The notes beneath the pieces were generated by a model that was not told where the DNA came from, did no database searches, and saw only the letters and a list, made by a program, of their open reading frames with translations. Positions 13,038 to 19,844 of a stretch of DNA of 19,844 bases are shown here, in pieces (the stretch's first letter is position 1; each line of letters opens with the position of its first letter). Location of the stretch: the NCBI GenBank assembly GCA_050117725.1, contig JASFME010000014.1, forward strand, positions 1 to 19,844, in the 5' to 3' direction. The position numbers and the translations under genes are program-made. The stretch comes from JASFJH01 sp050117725. GTDB lineage: Bacteria > Pseudomonadota > Gammaproteobacteria > AKS1.

Positions 13038-14657
13038 ATGAGTTACCAGGTTCTGGCACGAAAATGGCGCCCGCGGCGGTTCGCCGACATGGTGGGGCAA
13101 ACACATGTCCTGCGCGCATTGATCAATGCGCTGGACCATGATCGCCTGCACCACGCCTATCTGTTTACCGGTACCCGCGGTGTGGGCAAGACCACGATTG
13201 CGCGTATTTTTGCCAAGTCATTGAATTGTGAGCAGGGCGTGAGCAGCTCGCCGTGTGGTGAGTGCGCGACCTGTCGCGAGATCGACGAGGGCCGGTATGT
13301 GGATCTCATCGAGGTCGATGCCGCCTCGCGCACCAAGGTCGAGGATACGCGTGAACTGCTCGACAACGTGCAATATGCGCCGACCCGTGGCCGCTGCAAG
13401 GTGTATCTCATCGACGAAGTTCACATGCTTTCAGCGCACAGTTTCAATGCGCTGCTGAAGACGCTCGAGGAACCGCCACCGCACGTCAAATTTCTGCTGG
13501 CCACGACCGATCCGCAGAAACTGCCGGCGACCATCCTGTCGCGCTGCCTGCAATTCAACCTCAAGCGGCTGCCGGCCGAGCAGATTGCCGACTACCTGGC
13601 GCAGTTGCTGGGCCATGAGGCCATTGAATTTGAGCCGCCCGCGTTACAGCGCCTCGCGCATTCCGCGGACGGCAGTATGCGTGATGCGCTGAGTCTGCTT
13701 GACCAGGCGATTGCCTTTGGTGGAGGCGCGCTGCGCGAGGAAGACGTCTGCAGCATGCTCGGCGTGATTGACCAGCGCTATGTGTACGAACTGCTGGCGG
13801 CGATCAGCGCGAACAACGGCCAGGTCGTGCTCGATACGATCGCCCGCATGGATGAACAGGCCCCGGACTATACGGCGGTGGTTGCGGACATGTTGTCCGT
13901 ATTGCAGCGTATCGCGGTGGCGCAGATTGTGCCGGACAGCATCGATGCGAATGCCGCCGGGCATGATGATATCCTCAGGCTGGCCGGCGAACTCGGCGCA
14001 GAAGATGTGCAACTGTACTACCAGATTGGTTTGCAGGGGCGGCGAGACCTGGAACTGGCGCCGGACCTGCGCAGCGGATTTGAAATGCTCATGTTACGCC
14101 TGCTCGCATTCCGGCCGGTCGAAGCGGGACAACGCCCGGCCAACCAGCCGCAGCGTGGCCCGTCTGTCCCCGCCGGGGCAGATGTCGGACAGGCGGTGAG
14201 TGCAGCCAGCGCCACCGCGCCGCAAGCGGCACCGGTCACGGTTGAGCCTCCGGCAGCCGCCGCGCAACTCGATCCGAACGAGCAGGACTGGCACGTGATC
14301 GTCGAGGCACTGGGCCTGAGCGGTCTGGAGAAGCAACTCGCGATAAATTGCGCCTTGCAACGGCGGGACGGTGACAAGTTCCACCTGGTGCTGGCGAATG
14401 AGCATTCCCGCCTGCACAACGACAAGTTTACACAGCGTTTACTGGCAGCGCTGCGCAACAGGTTCGGTGAGCAGGCCGCTATTGAAATCAGTCTCGGTGA
14501 ACACGATATAGAAACACCGGCGATGCTTGATGCGCGCAGGCGTGATGAACGTCAGCAGCAGGCAGAGCACGCAATTGCCGGCGACAGTAACGTACAGTCC
14601 CTGCAGGAGGCATTCGGTGCCACTGTAGTACCCGATTCGGTACAACCGGTTGACTGA
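13038..14657 (+). CDS. dnaX: DNA polymerase III subunit gamma/tau
   Basis: This 539-residue protein is the clamp-loader ATPase of the replicative polymerase. The AAA+ module has Walker A GTRGVGKTT (45-53, K51), the four-Cys zinc site (C64, C73, C76, C79), DEVH (126-129) and the SRC motif with the trans-acting Arg (R169). A Pro/Ala/Gln-rich linker spans about 365-415 and leads into a tau-type C-terminal domain (about 415-525). It is shorter than E. coli tau (643 residues). The A AAA AAG slippery heptamer that makes gamma in E. coli is not present near the linker. MSYQVLARKWRPRRFADMVG is the standard N-terminus, so the start is sure although no strong ribosome binding site is seen. ybaB and recR follow, a widely conserved group. 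Confidence 0.98.
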   Translation: MSYQVLARKWRPRRFADMVGQTHVLRALINALDHDRLHHAYLFTGTRGVGKTTIARIFAKSLNCEQGVSSSPCGECATCREIDEGRYVDLIEVDAASRTKVEDTRELLDNVQYAPTRGRCKVYLIDEVHMLSAHSFNALLKTLEEPPPHVKFLLATTDPQKLPATILSRCLQFNLKRLPAEQIADYLAQLLGHEAIEFEPPALQRLAHSADGSMRDALSLLDQAIAFGGGALREEDVCSMLGVIDQRYVYELLAAISANNGQVVLDTIARMDEQAPDYTAVVADMLSVLQRIAVAQIVPDSIDANAAGHDDILRLAGELGAEDVQLYYQIGLQGRRDLELAPDLRSGFEMLMLRLLAFRPVEAGQRPANQPQRGPSVPAGADVGQAVSAASATAPQAAPVTVEPPAAAAQLDPNEQDWHVIVEALGLSGLEKQLAINCALQRRDGDKFHLVLANEHSRLHNDKFTQRLLAALRNRFGEQAAIEISLGEHDIETPAMLDARRRDERQQQAEHAIAGDSNVQSLQEAFGATVVPDSVQPVD

Positions 14658-14688
14658 ATTTGATACATATTGAACGACGAGGTGAGGC

Positions 14689-15012
14689 ATGAAAGGCGGA
14701 ATCGGTAACATGATGAAGCAGGCGCAAAAGATGCAGGAAAATATGCAAAAGGCGCAGGAGCAACTGGCGACACTCGAGGTGACAGGCAAGGCCGGCGGTG
14801 GACTGGTTACCGTTACCATGACCGGTAAGCACGACGTAAAACGTGTCAGCATCGATGACAGCCTGCTCGAAGAAGACAAGGATATGCTCGAAGACCTGCT
14901 GGCGGCTGCGGTCAACGACGCAGTGCAACTCGTGGAAAAAACCAGCCAGGATAAAATGTCGGAGGCGATGGCCGGTATGTCGTTGCCACCGGGTATGAAG
15001 ATGCCATTTTGA
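14689..15012 (+). CDS. ybaB: YbaB/EbfC family nucleoid-associated protein
   Basis: This 107-residue protein forms a dimer that binds DNA. The N-terminal Met/Gln/Lys-rich helix (MKGGIGNMMKQAQKMQ) and the GLVTVTMTGKHDV strand region are family signatures, and the C-terminus is the usual Met/Pro/Gly tail (LPPGMKMPF). The length matches E. coli YbaB (109). A GAGGTGAGG stretch directly upstream is a good ribosome binding site. It lies 31 bp after dnaX and 4 bp before recR, so the three are almost certainly one operon. Confidence 0.98.
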   Translation: MKGGIGNMMKQAQKMQENMQKAQEQLATLEVTGKAGGGLVTVTMTGKHDVKRVSIDDSLLEEDKDMLEDLLAAAVNDAVQLVEKTSQDKMSEAMAGMSLPPGMKMPF

Positions 15013-15016
15013 TTGT

Positions 15017-15613
15017 ATGGCCAACAGCCCTATCATTCAGGAACTCATCGAGGCCTTGCGTTGCCTCCCCGGCGTCGGCCCGAAATCGGCGCAACGCATG
15101 GCCTATCACCTGCTCGAACGCGATCGCAATGGCGCCCGTCGCCTCGCGCATGCGCTAATCGAGGCGGCCGACAAGATCGGTCATTGCGAGCAGTGCCGCA
15201 CCTTCAGCGAGACACAGATTTGCAGTATCTGCGCCAGCAGTCAACGCGATCGCAGCCTGTTGTGTATTGTCGAGTCACCTGCTGATGCATCAGTGATCGA
15301 GCAGGCCACGGGTTACCGGGGGCTGTACTTCGTATTGATGGGGCATTTGTCGCCGCTGGATGGCATCGGCCCGGAAGACATCGGCCTGCCGTTGCTGGCG
15401 AGTCGGCTCGACGGCGGCGAGGTCAAGGAAATCATTATCGCCACCAACCCGACCGTGGAAGGTGAAGCGACCGCGCATTACATCAGCGAGATGGCGCATA
15501 AGCGCAGTCTGAGCGTGTCACGGATCGCGCACGGCGTCCCGCTTGGCGGTGAACTCGAATATGTCGATAACCAGACCCTGCAGCATGCCTTCAGCGGTCG
15601 ACGCGCGATATAG
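15017..15613 (+). CDS. recR: Recombination mediator RecR
   Basis: This 198-residue protein works with RecO (and RecF) to load RecA on SSB-coated single-stranded DNA gaps. An N-terminal helix-hairpin-helix (LRCLPGVGPKSAQRMAYHLL, 14-33), a four-Cys zinc finger (C57, C60, C69, C72) and a Toprim domain (LCIVESPADASVIE onward, about 81-170) are all in order. The usual GVPLGGELEY near the C-terminus is present. It overlaps no other gene but starts 4 bp after ybaB, and its stop lies 3 bp from the convergent rsgA stop, with no terminator in between. Confidence 0.98.
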   Translation: MANSPIIQELIEALRCLPGVGPKSAQRMAYHLLERDRNGARRLAHALIEAADKIGHCEQCRTFSETQICSICASSQRDRSLLCIVESPADASVIEQATGYRGLYFVLMGHLSPLDGIGPEDIGLPLLASRLDGGEVKEIIIATNPTVEGEATAHYISEMAHKRSLSVSRIAHGVPLGGELEYVDNQTLQHAFSGRRAI

Positions 15614-15616
15614 GTA

Positions 15617-16597
15617 TTATTCTTCTGCCAGGCTGTTCAGGATAGCCTGGTATCGCGCAAAACGTCCCTCATCGATCTCACCCTGTGCAATCGCAGTGCG
15701 CACGGCGCAACCGGGTTCATTCGTATGCCGGCAATCGTTGAAGCGGCAGTGTTGGGCAGCCTCGAGGATTTCCGGGTAGGCCTGTTCCACCTCGGCCGGT
15801 TCGGCATGGGTCAGGCCGAACTCGCGCACGCCGGGTGAATCGATCAGCTTGCCGCCACAGGGCAGGTGGTAGAGGCTGGCCGTGGTCGTGGTGTGTCGGC
15901 CCTTGCCGGTGGCCGTTGATATGTCTCCGATCTCGGCACCGGCCTCGGGCAGCAGACCGTTGATCAACGAGGATTTACCGACCCCGGACTGGCCGACAAA
16001 GATCACGGTGTGCTCGCGCAATGCCTGTTGCAGCGCATCCAGGCCATGTATCTGTTTCGCACTTGTAAACAGGATCTCGTAACCGAGTTGCACATACACG
16101 TGCAGGCGTTGTTTGATCGACGCATGCGCCTCTGCATCGAGCAGGTCGGTTTTATTCACGATGATGAGGGGGGTGACGTTAATAATCGATGCCGCCACCA
16201 GGTAACGGTCCAGCAGTCCTTCATTGAAGGGTGGCGAGTTGGCGATCACGATGCCGAGCCGGTCGATATTGGCCGCGACCGGGCGCAGGTGGCCGCGACT
16301 GTCCGGGCGTTCCAGCAGGCTGCTGCGTGGCAGCACGGCCTCAATCATGCCATTGCGTTCATCTTCATGCAGCCACAGGATCCGGTCACCGCAGACCGGG
16401 CGGCTGCGATCACGGTGCCATTTGCACGGCAAGGTTTGCTGCGTATCGATTTCGATAATGACATTGTGGCCGTGGCTGCCGATGACCCGGCCTGTGTGGT
16501 AATGATTGCTGTTACCTGAAGTGTAGTTATCAATTACCGCCTGTTCGCGTTTGGCAATACGCCGCTGTTGTTGTTCACTGAGTTGCTTGCCTGCCAT
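15617..16597 (-). CDS. rsgA: Ribosome small-subunit-dependent GTPase RsgA
   Basis: This 326-residue late-stage 30S assembly factor is a circularly permuted GTPase: G4 NKTD (148-151) precedes G1 GQSGVGKSS (202-210) and G3 DSPG (253-256). An N-terminal OB-fold (about 35-105) and a C-terminal zinc finger (C284, C289, H291, C297) complete the family layout. The basic, Gln-rich N-terminus (KQLSEQQQRRIAKR) is usual in gammaproteobacteria. It is last of three tightly packed leftward genes, 5 bp after the pterin dehydratase gene, and is close to orn, as in E. coli. Confidence 0.98.
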   Translation of the reverse strand: MAGKQLSEQQQRRIAKREQAVIDNYTSGNSNHYHTGRVIGSHGHNVIIEIDTQQTLPCKWHRDRSRPVCGDRILWLHEDERNGMIEAVLPRSSLLERPDSRGHLRPVAANIDRLGIVIANSPPFNEGLLDRYLVAASIINVTPLIIVNKTDLLDAEAHASIKQRLHVYVQLGYEILFTSAKQIHGLDALQQALREHTVIFVGQSGVGKSSLINGLLPEAGAEIGDISTATGKGRHTTTTASLYHLPCGGKLIDSPGVREFGLTHAEPAEVEQAYPEILEAAQHCRFNDCRHTNEPGCAVRTAIAQGEIDEGRFARYQAILNSLAEE

Positions 16598-16602
16598 GCA
16601 AG

Positions 16603-16935
16603 TCAGTCAGCGGAATGCAGCAGTGCATCAATTTTTGCCGCACAGACAAAGTCATTGATGGACAGGTTGTTCACACTGTGTGTCGTGTAACACACAGTGC
16701 AACGGTTATAAGTGACCTGCATATCAGGGTGGTGGTCCTCGTTGTTCGCGATCCATGCCACCGCGTTCACAAAGGCAATCGTTTCGTAATAGTTTTTAAA
16801 GCGAAACTCGCGACAGATTTGTGCGCTTTCACTGCGGTGTTGCCAGCCGTCGAGTTGAGCCAGGTAAGCGGCAATATCCCTGTCGCCAAGGGCTGGCGGG
16901 TTTCGCGTGCAGTGCATGTCCAGTAGTTGCGTCAT
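16603..16935 (-). CDS. Pterin-4a-carbinolamine dehydratase (PCD/DCoH family)
   Basis: This 110-residue enzyme dehydrates 4a-hydroxytetrahydrobiopterin, regenerating the pterin cofactor used by aromatic amino-acid hydroxylases. The active-site signature is complete: DHHPD (67-71), Y76, TTH (84-86) and ND (94-95), and the N-terminal GWQ (30-32) and F45-F55 helix fit the family. It is called phhB where linked to phenylalanine hydroxylase, but no hydroxylase gene is here, so its pterin partner is open. It lies 7 bp after the M48 gene and 5 bp before rsgA, in one leftward operon. Confidence 0.96.
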   Translation of the reverse strand: MTQLLDMHCTRNPPALGDRDIAAYLAQLDGWQHRSESAQICREFRFKNYYETIAFVNAVAWIANNEDHHPDMQVTYNRCTVCYTTHSVNNLSINDFVCAAKIDALLHSAD

Positions 16936-16942
16936 GGGCCGC

Positions 16943-18196
16943 TCAATGAGGTTCTGTCATGGCATGGTACAGGTGATCGATGCGCACCGGTGCGGGCGGG
17001 TGCGAATCGTGAAATGCCGAGTACAGCGGATCAGGGGTCAGGGTACTGGCATTTTCTTCGTACAGCTTGACCAGCGCCTGGACCAGCGCCTGCGGATCAC
17101 ATTGCCGGGCGGCAAATTCATCGGCCTCGAATTCATGTTTGCGCGAGAACCATGAACCCAGTGGCTGCAGGAAGATCGTGAACACGGGCAAGACCAGCAT
17201 GAACAGCGCCAGTGCCATATGCAGCGATGCCTGTTCAGCACCCAGCGCAGTATAGAACCACGGTTGATCAATCAACCAGCCGAGCAGGGCCAGCCCGAGC
17301 AGGGCAAAGATGGCCATGCTGATGATGCGCTTGATGATGTGCTTGCGCTTGAAGTGCCCGAGTTCGTGGGCCAGTACCGCCTCGATCTCATCGGTACCGA
17401 GGCTGTTGAGCAGCGTGTCGAAGAACACGATGCGTTTGTTGTGTCCGAGTCCGGTGAAATAGGCATTGCCGTGCCCGGAACGCTTCGAACCATCGACGAC
17501 GAAAACGCCCTTGCTGGTGAAGCCACAACGTTGCAGCAGGTTGGCGATGCGCTCGCGCAGGTTTTCATCCTCGAGCGGTGAAAACTTGTTGAACAGCGGC
17601 GCGATAAATGTCGGATAGGCCCACATCATGAACAGGCCAAAGCCGATCCACACTGCCCAGACATATAGCCACCATGCCTTGCCACTGTTTTGCATGAGCC
17701 ACAGTATGAGCAGCAGCAGTGGTGCGCCAATCAGGATCGTCAACAGTGCCTGTTTCGCCAGGTCGCTGACAAAGGTCGCAACGTTGGTGCGGTTAAAGCC
17801 GAAGCGTTGTTCGAGGACAAAGGTGCGCCAGGCGGTCAGCGGCAGGTCGAGCAGGCTGGCGATCAGGCTCATGGCGAGCAGGAATACGGTGCCGGTCCAT
17901 AGTGACGACAGCTCCAGGGTTCGCACCGCGTCATCGAGCAGGGCGAGGCCGCCGCCCAGGGTCCAGAGCAGCAGCAGGATTGTCGAGTAGACAATATCGA
18001 TGCGTTCCAGACGGTTTTTGGCCAGTGTGTAGTCGGCGGCCTTCTGGTGTGCGGCCAGCGGGATCTTCTCGGCAAACGCCCCGGGTACGGCGGCGCGATG
18101 CTGGCGGACATGCGTCATCTGGCGCCATACCAGGTATTGCTGCAGCAGCAGGGCAGTCGCTGTCACGATCAGGAACACAAGTGTGAAAATATGCAT
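16943..18196 (-). CDS. M48 family membrane metallopeptidase (Ste24/CAAX protease 1-like)
   Basis: This 417-residue integral membrane protein has several hydrophobic segments (about 3-20, 68-88, 100-120, 150-170, 174-195, 292-310, 325-345) and the zinc site HELGH (277-281), with third ligand E354 in RKHEFEADEFA. It has the Ste24p layout (N-terminal Peptidase_M48_N domain, then M48) and is not HtpX, which is shorter. Bacterial homologues lack known prenylated substrates and may work in membrane protein quality control; that is inference. It heads the operon with the pterin dehydratase and rsgA and diverges from orn, an arrangement seen in other gammaproteobacteria. Confidence 0.96.
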   Translation of the reverse strand: MHIFTLVFLIVTATALLLQQYLVWRQMTHVRQHRAAVPGAFAEKIPLAAHQKAADYTLAKNRLERIDIVYSTILLLLWTLGGGLALLDDAVRTLELSSLWTGTVFLLAMSLIASLLDLPLTAWRTFVLEQRFGFNRTNVATFVSDLAKQALLTILIGAPLLLLILWLMQNSGKAWWLYVWAVWIGFGLFMMWAYPTFIAPLFNKFSPLEDENLRERIANLLQRCGFTSKGVFVVDGSKRSGHGNAYFTGLGHNKRIVFFDTLLNSLGTDEIEAVLAHELGHFKRKHIIKRIISMAIFALLGLALLGWLIDQPWFYTALGAEQASLHMALALFMLVLPVFTIFLQPLGSWFSRKHEFEADEFAARQCDPQALVQALVKLYEENASTLTPDPLYSAFHDSHPPAPVRIDHLYHAMTEPH

Positions 18197-18229
18197 ACAG
18201 GCTCTGTCGATATGATAATAATGAATCGA

Positions 18230-18258
18230 TAGGGTAAAGCGGTTGTGCTGTTTGTCAA
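18230..18258 (-). promoter_or_regulatory. Putative promoter of the M48-PCD-rsgA operon
   Basis: On the minus strand, consensus TTGACA (18253-18258) is followed after 17 bp by TACCCT (18230-18235), a weak -10 that keeps the key T, A and final T. The start would fall near 18223, about 26 bp before the ATG. The -35 overlaps that of the divergent orn promoter. Confidence 0.5.
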
Positions 18259-18280
18259 CTTGTTCGCCTGCACCTACAAT
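18252..18280 (+). promoter_or_regulatory. Putative promoter of orn
   Basis: TTGTCA (18252-18257) and TACAAT (18275-18280), each one base from consensus, are separated by exactly 17 bp. Transcription would start near 18287, 22 bp before the ATG. Confidence 0.7.
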
Positions 18281-18308
18281 GCCCTGAACAATTTACAGGG
18301 GTAGCGGC

Positions 18309-18878
18309 ATGCCACAGGACAGCAATAACCTTATCTGGATCGATCTGGAAATGACCGGGCTGGATACGGTTAATGACTATATTATCGAGATCGCGACCAT
18401 TGTCACGGACAAGGACCTGAACACGCTGGCCGAGGGCCCGGTACTCGCCATCCATCAGCCCGAAGAGGTGCTTGGCGGCCTGGACGACTGGAACCGTAAC
18501 CAGCACGGCAACTCCGGCCTGCTGGATCGCGTGCGCGCCAGCACGCTGACTGCCGAAGAAGCAGAACGCCAGACCATCGCCTTTTTGCAGCAGTATGTGC
18601 CGAAAAAGGCCTCCCCTATGTGCGGCAACAGTATTTGCCAGGATCGCCGTTTTCTGGCGCGGCTGATGCCCGATCTGGAAGACTATTTTCATTATCGCAA
18701 TCTTGATGTCAGCACCCTCAAGGAACTCGCACGGCGCTGGCGACCCCGGCTGTATATGGGCTTCAACAAGACTTCGAGCCACCTGGCACTGGATGATATC
18801 CGTGATTCAATTGAAGAATTGCAGTATTACCGTGAGCACTTCCTGAATCTCGAGCAGGCCGATACCACGCAAGACTAG
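18309..18878 (+). CDS. orn: Oligoribonuclease
   Basis: This 189-residue 3'-5' exoribonuclease clears very short RNAs (mainly dinucleotides, including pGpG from cyclic-di-GMP turnover). All DEDDh residues are present at the E. coli numbers: D12 and E14 (WIDLEMTGLD), D112 (NSICQDRRF), H158 and D163 (SSHLALDDI). AGGGG (18297-18301) is the ribosome binding site. It is transcribed alone, divergent from the M48 gene. The length is close to that of E. coli Orn (181 residues), slightly longer at the C-terminus. Confidence 0.99.
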   Translation: MPQDSNNLIWIDLEMTGLDTVNDYIIEIATIVTDKDLNTLAEGPVLAIHQPEEVLGGLDDWNRNQHGNSGLLDRVRASTLTAEEAERQTIAFLQQYVPKKASPMCGNSICQDRRFLARLMPDLEDYFHYRNLDVSTLKELARRWRPRLYMGFNKTSSHLALDDIRDSIEELQYYREHFLNLEQADTTQD

Positions 18879-18958
18879 TGTCTGCTCCCGGCGCGATTCC
18901 CGGTTACTGTCAGGCAGAAAAGCCCGCTCCGGCCGGTTTGCAGCGCATCTGTATGCAG

Positions 18959-18987
18959 TTCACTCTCTTCCTTTCTCCCCCTATAAT
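18959..18987 (+). promoter_or_regulatory. Putative sigma70 promoter upstream of gltX
   Basis: TTCACT (18959-18964) and a perfect TATAAT (18982-18987) are 17 bp apart. The start would lie near 18994, giving a leader of about 100 bases. A second possible promoter is closer to the gene. Confidence 0.55.
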
Positions 18988-19049
18988 TGGCCGCCCTGCA
19001 CCGCGTTTCAAAACAGCGCGTGATGACAGGCCAAATTTGCGCGCATGGC

Positions 19050-19058
19050 TGTTAGAAT
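19050..19058 (+). promoter_or_regulatory. Putative extended -10 proximal to gltX
   Basis: TG-T-TAGAAT, an extended -10 with no clear -35, would start transcription near 19065, about 30 bp before gltX. It repeats the element in front of dnaX. Confidence 0.4.
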
Positions 19059-19094
19059 GCACGCTCTGTAAATGCTCTGAATGACAGGATTTCA

Positions 19095-19844
19095 ATGACT
19101 ATCCGTACCCGTTTTGCCCCGAGCCCGACCGGCTACCTGCATATTGGCGGTGCCCGCACGGCGCTGTTTTCCTGGCTGCATGCCCGCAAGCATGGTGGTC
19201 GTTTCGTGCTGCGTATCGAGGATACCGACAAGGAACGTTCGACCGAGGCCTCGGTCAATGCAATTCTCGAGGGCATGACATGGCTCGGCCTCGATTACGA
19301 CGAAGGCCCTTTTTACCAGACCGACCGTTTTCCCCGCTATAAAGAAGTCATCGACCAACTCATCGCCGAGGGCAAGGCCTACAAGTGCTATTGCTCGAAA
19401 GAGCGGCTCGATGCCCTGCGCGAAGAGCAGATGGCAAAGAAGATCAAGCCGCGCTATGACGGTACCTGCCGTTTGCGTGAGGCCCCGGCCGAGGATGCCG
19501 CCTATGTGATCCGCTTCCGCAACCCGGATGATGGCATTGTCATGGTCGACGACCTGATCCGCGGCAAGGTCAGTTTCGATAATCGCGAACTCGATGACCT
19601 GATCATCCAGCGCACGGATGGCACGCCCACCTACAACCTGTCAGTAGTCGTCGACGACATGGACATGGGCGTTACCCACGTGGTGCGGGGTGATGACCAC
19701 CTGAATAATACGCCGCGCCAGATCAATATCCTGCGCGCACTCGGTGCCGAACCACCAGTGTATTCGCACGTGCCGATGATTCTTGGCGAGGACGGCAAGC
19801 GCCTGTCGAAACGCCACGGCGCGGTCAGCGTCATGCAGTACCAC
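19095..19844 (+). CDS. gltX: Glutamyl-tRNA synthetase (3' end outside window)
   Basis: The first 250 codons are visible; the full enzyme is about 470 residues. It charges tRNA-Glu with glutamate using ATP. The class I HIGH-type motif is PSPTGYLHIGGAR (9-21), and the KMSKS-type motif GKRLSKRHG is near the end of the visible part. FVLRIEDTDKERS and VVRGDDHLNNTPRQ are family signatures. In the zinc-binding insert, C98, C100 (CYC) and C125 match E. coli, but the fourth ligand H127 is Leu. Translation starts at 19095, with AGGA (19085-19088) 6 bases upstream. The MTIRTRFAPSPTG start is typical of the bacterial discriminating enzyme. Confidence 0.98.
   Translation, partial: MTIRTRFAPSPTGYLHIGGARTALFSWLHARKHGGRFVLRIEDTDKERSTEASVNAILEGMTWLGLDYDEGPFYQTDRFPRYKEVIDQLIAEGKAYKCYCSKERLDALREEQMAKKIKPRYDGTCRLREAPAEDAAYVIRFRNPDDGIVMVDDLIRGKVSFDNRELDDLIIQRTDGTPTYNLSVVVDDMDMGVTHVVRGDDHLNNTPRQINILRALGAEPPVYSHVPMILGEDGKRLSKRHGAVSVMQYH

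Noticed and set aside
18878..19084. A 68-codon frame between orn and gltX
   Set aside because: Starts on the orn stop with no ribosome binding site and covers the gltX promoters; no motif.

Overview
The window looks like chromosomal, mostly core DNA from a GC-rich gammaproteobacterium. The evidence is the gene content and order: guaB-guaA-tadA with mltF close by, ffs-dnaX-ybaB-recR, and orn divergent from an M48 protease-pterin dehydratase-rsgA cluster. The proteins also resemble E. coli and Pseudomonas homologues in length and catalytic residue numbering. A small periplasmic protein resembling SoxXA-binding proteins is a weak hint of a sulfur-oxidising lineage. No phage, IS, CRISPR or plasmid genes were seen.

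Layout. Positions 1-4566 hold a leftward run: xseA, an M23 endopeptidase, a small two-helix membrane protein, and the N-terminal 678 codons of a YdbH-like AsmA-type protein that leaves the window at its left edge. Positions 4614-4978 hold the leftward SoxXA-binding-like gene with its own terminator. Positions 5089-9848 run rightward: guaB and guaA (the two steps IMP to XMP to GMP), a repeat-rich spacer, tadA and a lipoprotein metallo-beta-lactamase-fold hydrolase. mltF (about 9860-11272) converges on that hydrolase. A gene-free stretch follows, with debris of a duplicated tRNA-Ser, then the intact tRNA-Ser(GGA), two strong terminators and a single-domain response regulator (leftward). From 12786 rightward come the 4.5S SRP RNA, dnaX, ybaB and recR. 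These converge on a leftward operon (M48 CAAX-type protease, pterin-4a-carbinolamine dehydratase, rsgA). orn diverges from the M48 gene, and the 5' part of gltX closes the window.

The genes serve purine synthesis, tRNA modification and charging, DNA replication and repair, envelope and peptidoglycan turnover, protein export (SRP RNA), ribosome assembly and RNA decay. I found no convincing new multi-gene system. The less ordinary signals are between genes: broken partial copies of tRNA-Ser on both sides of the real gene, a 12-bp palindrome on that tRNA's putative promoter, a REP-like hairpin inside one broken copy, a degenerate AGTTGGCAGT-type repeat at two separate sites (one running into the tadA start codon), and divergent orn/M48 promoters that appear to share one -35 box. 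Within genes, GltX lacks the fourth zinc ligand found in the E. coli enzyme, and dnaX lacks the classical slippery heptamer.
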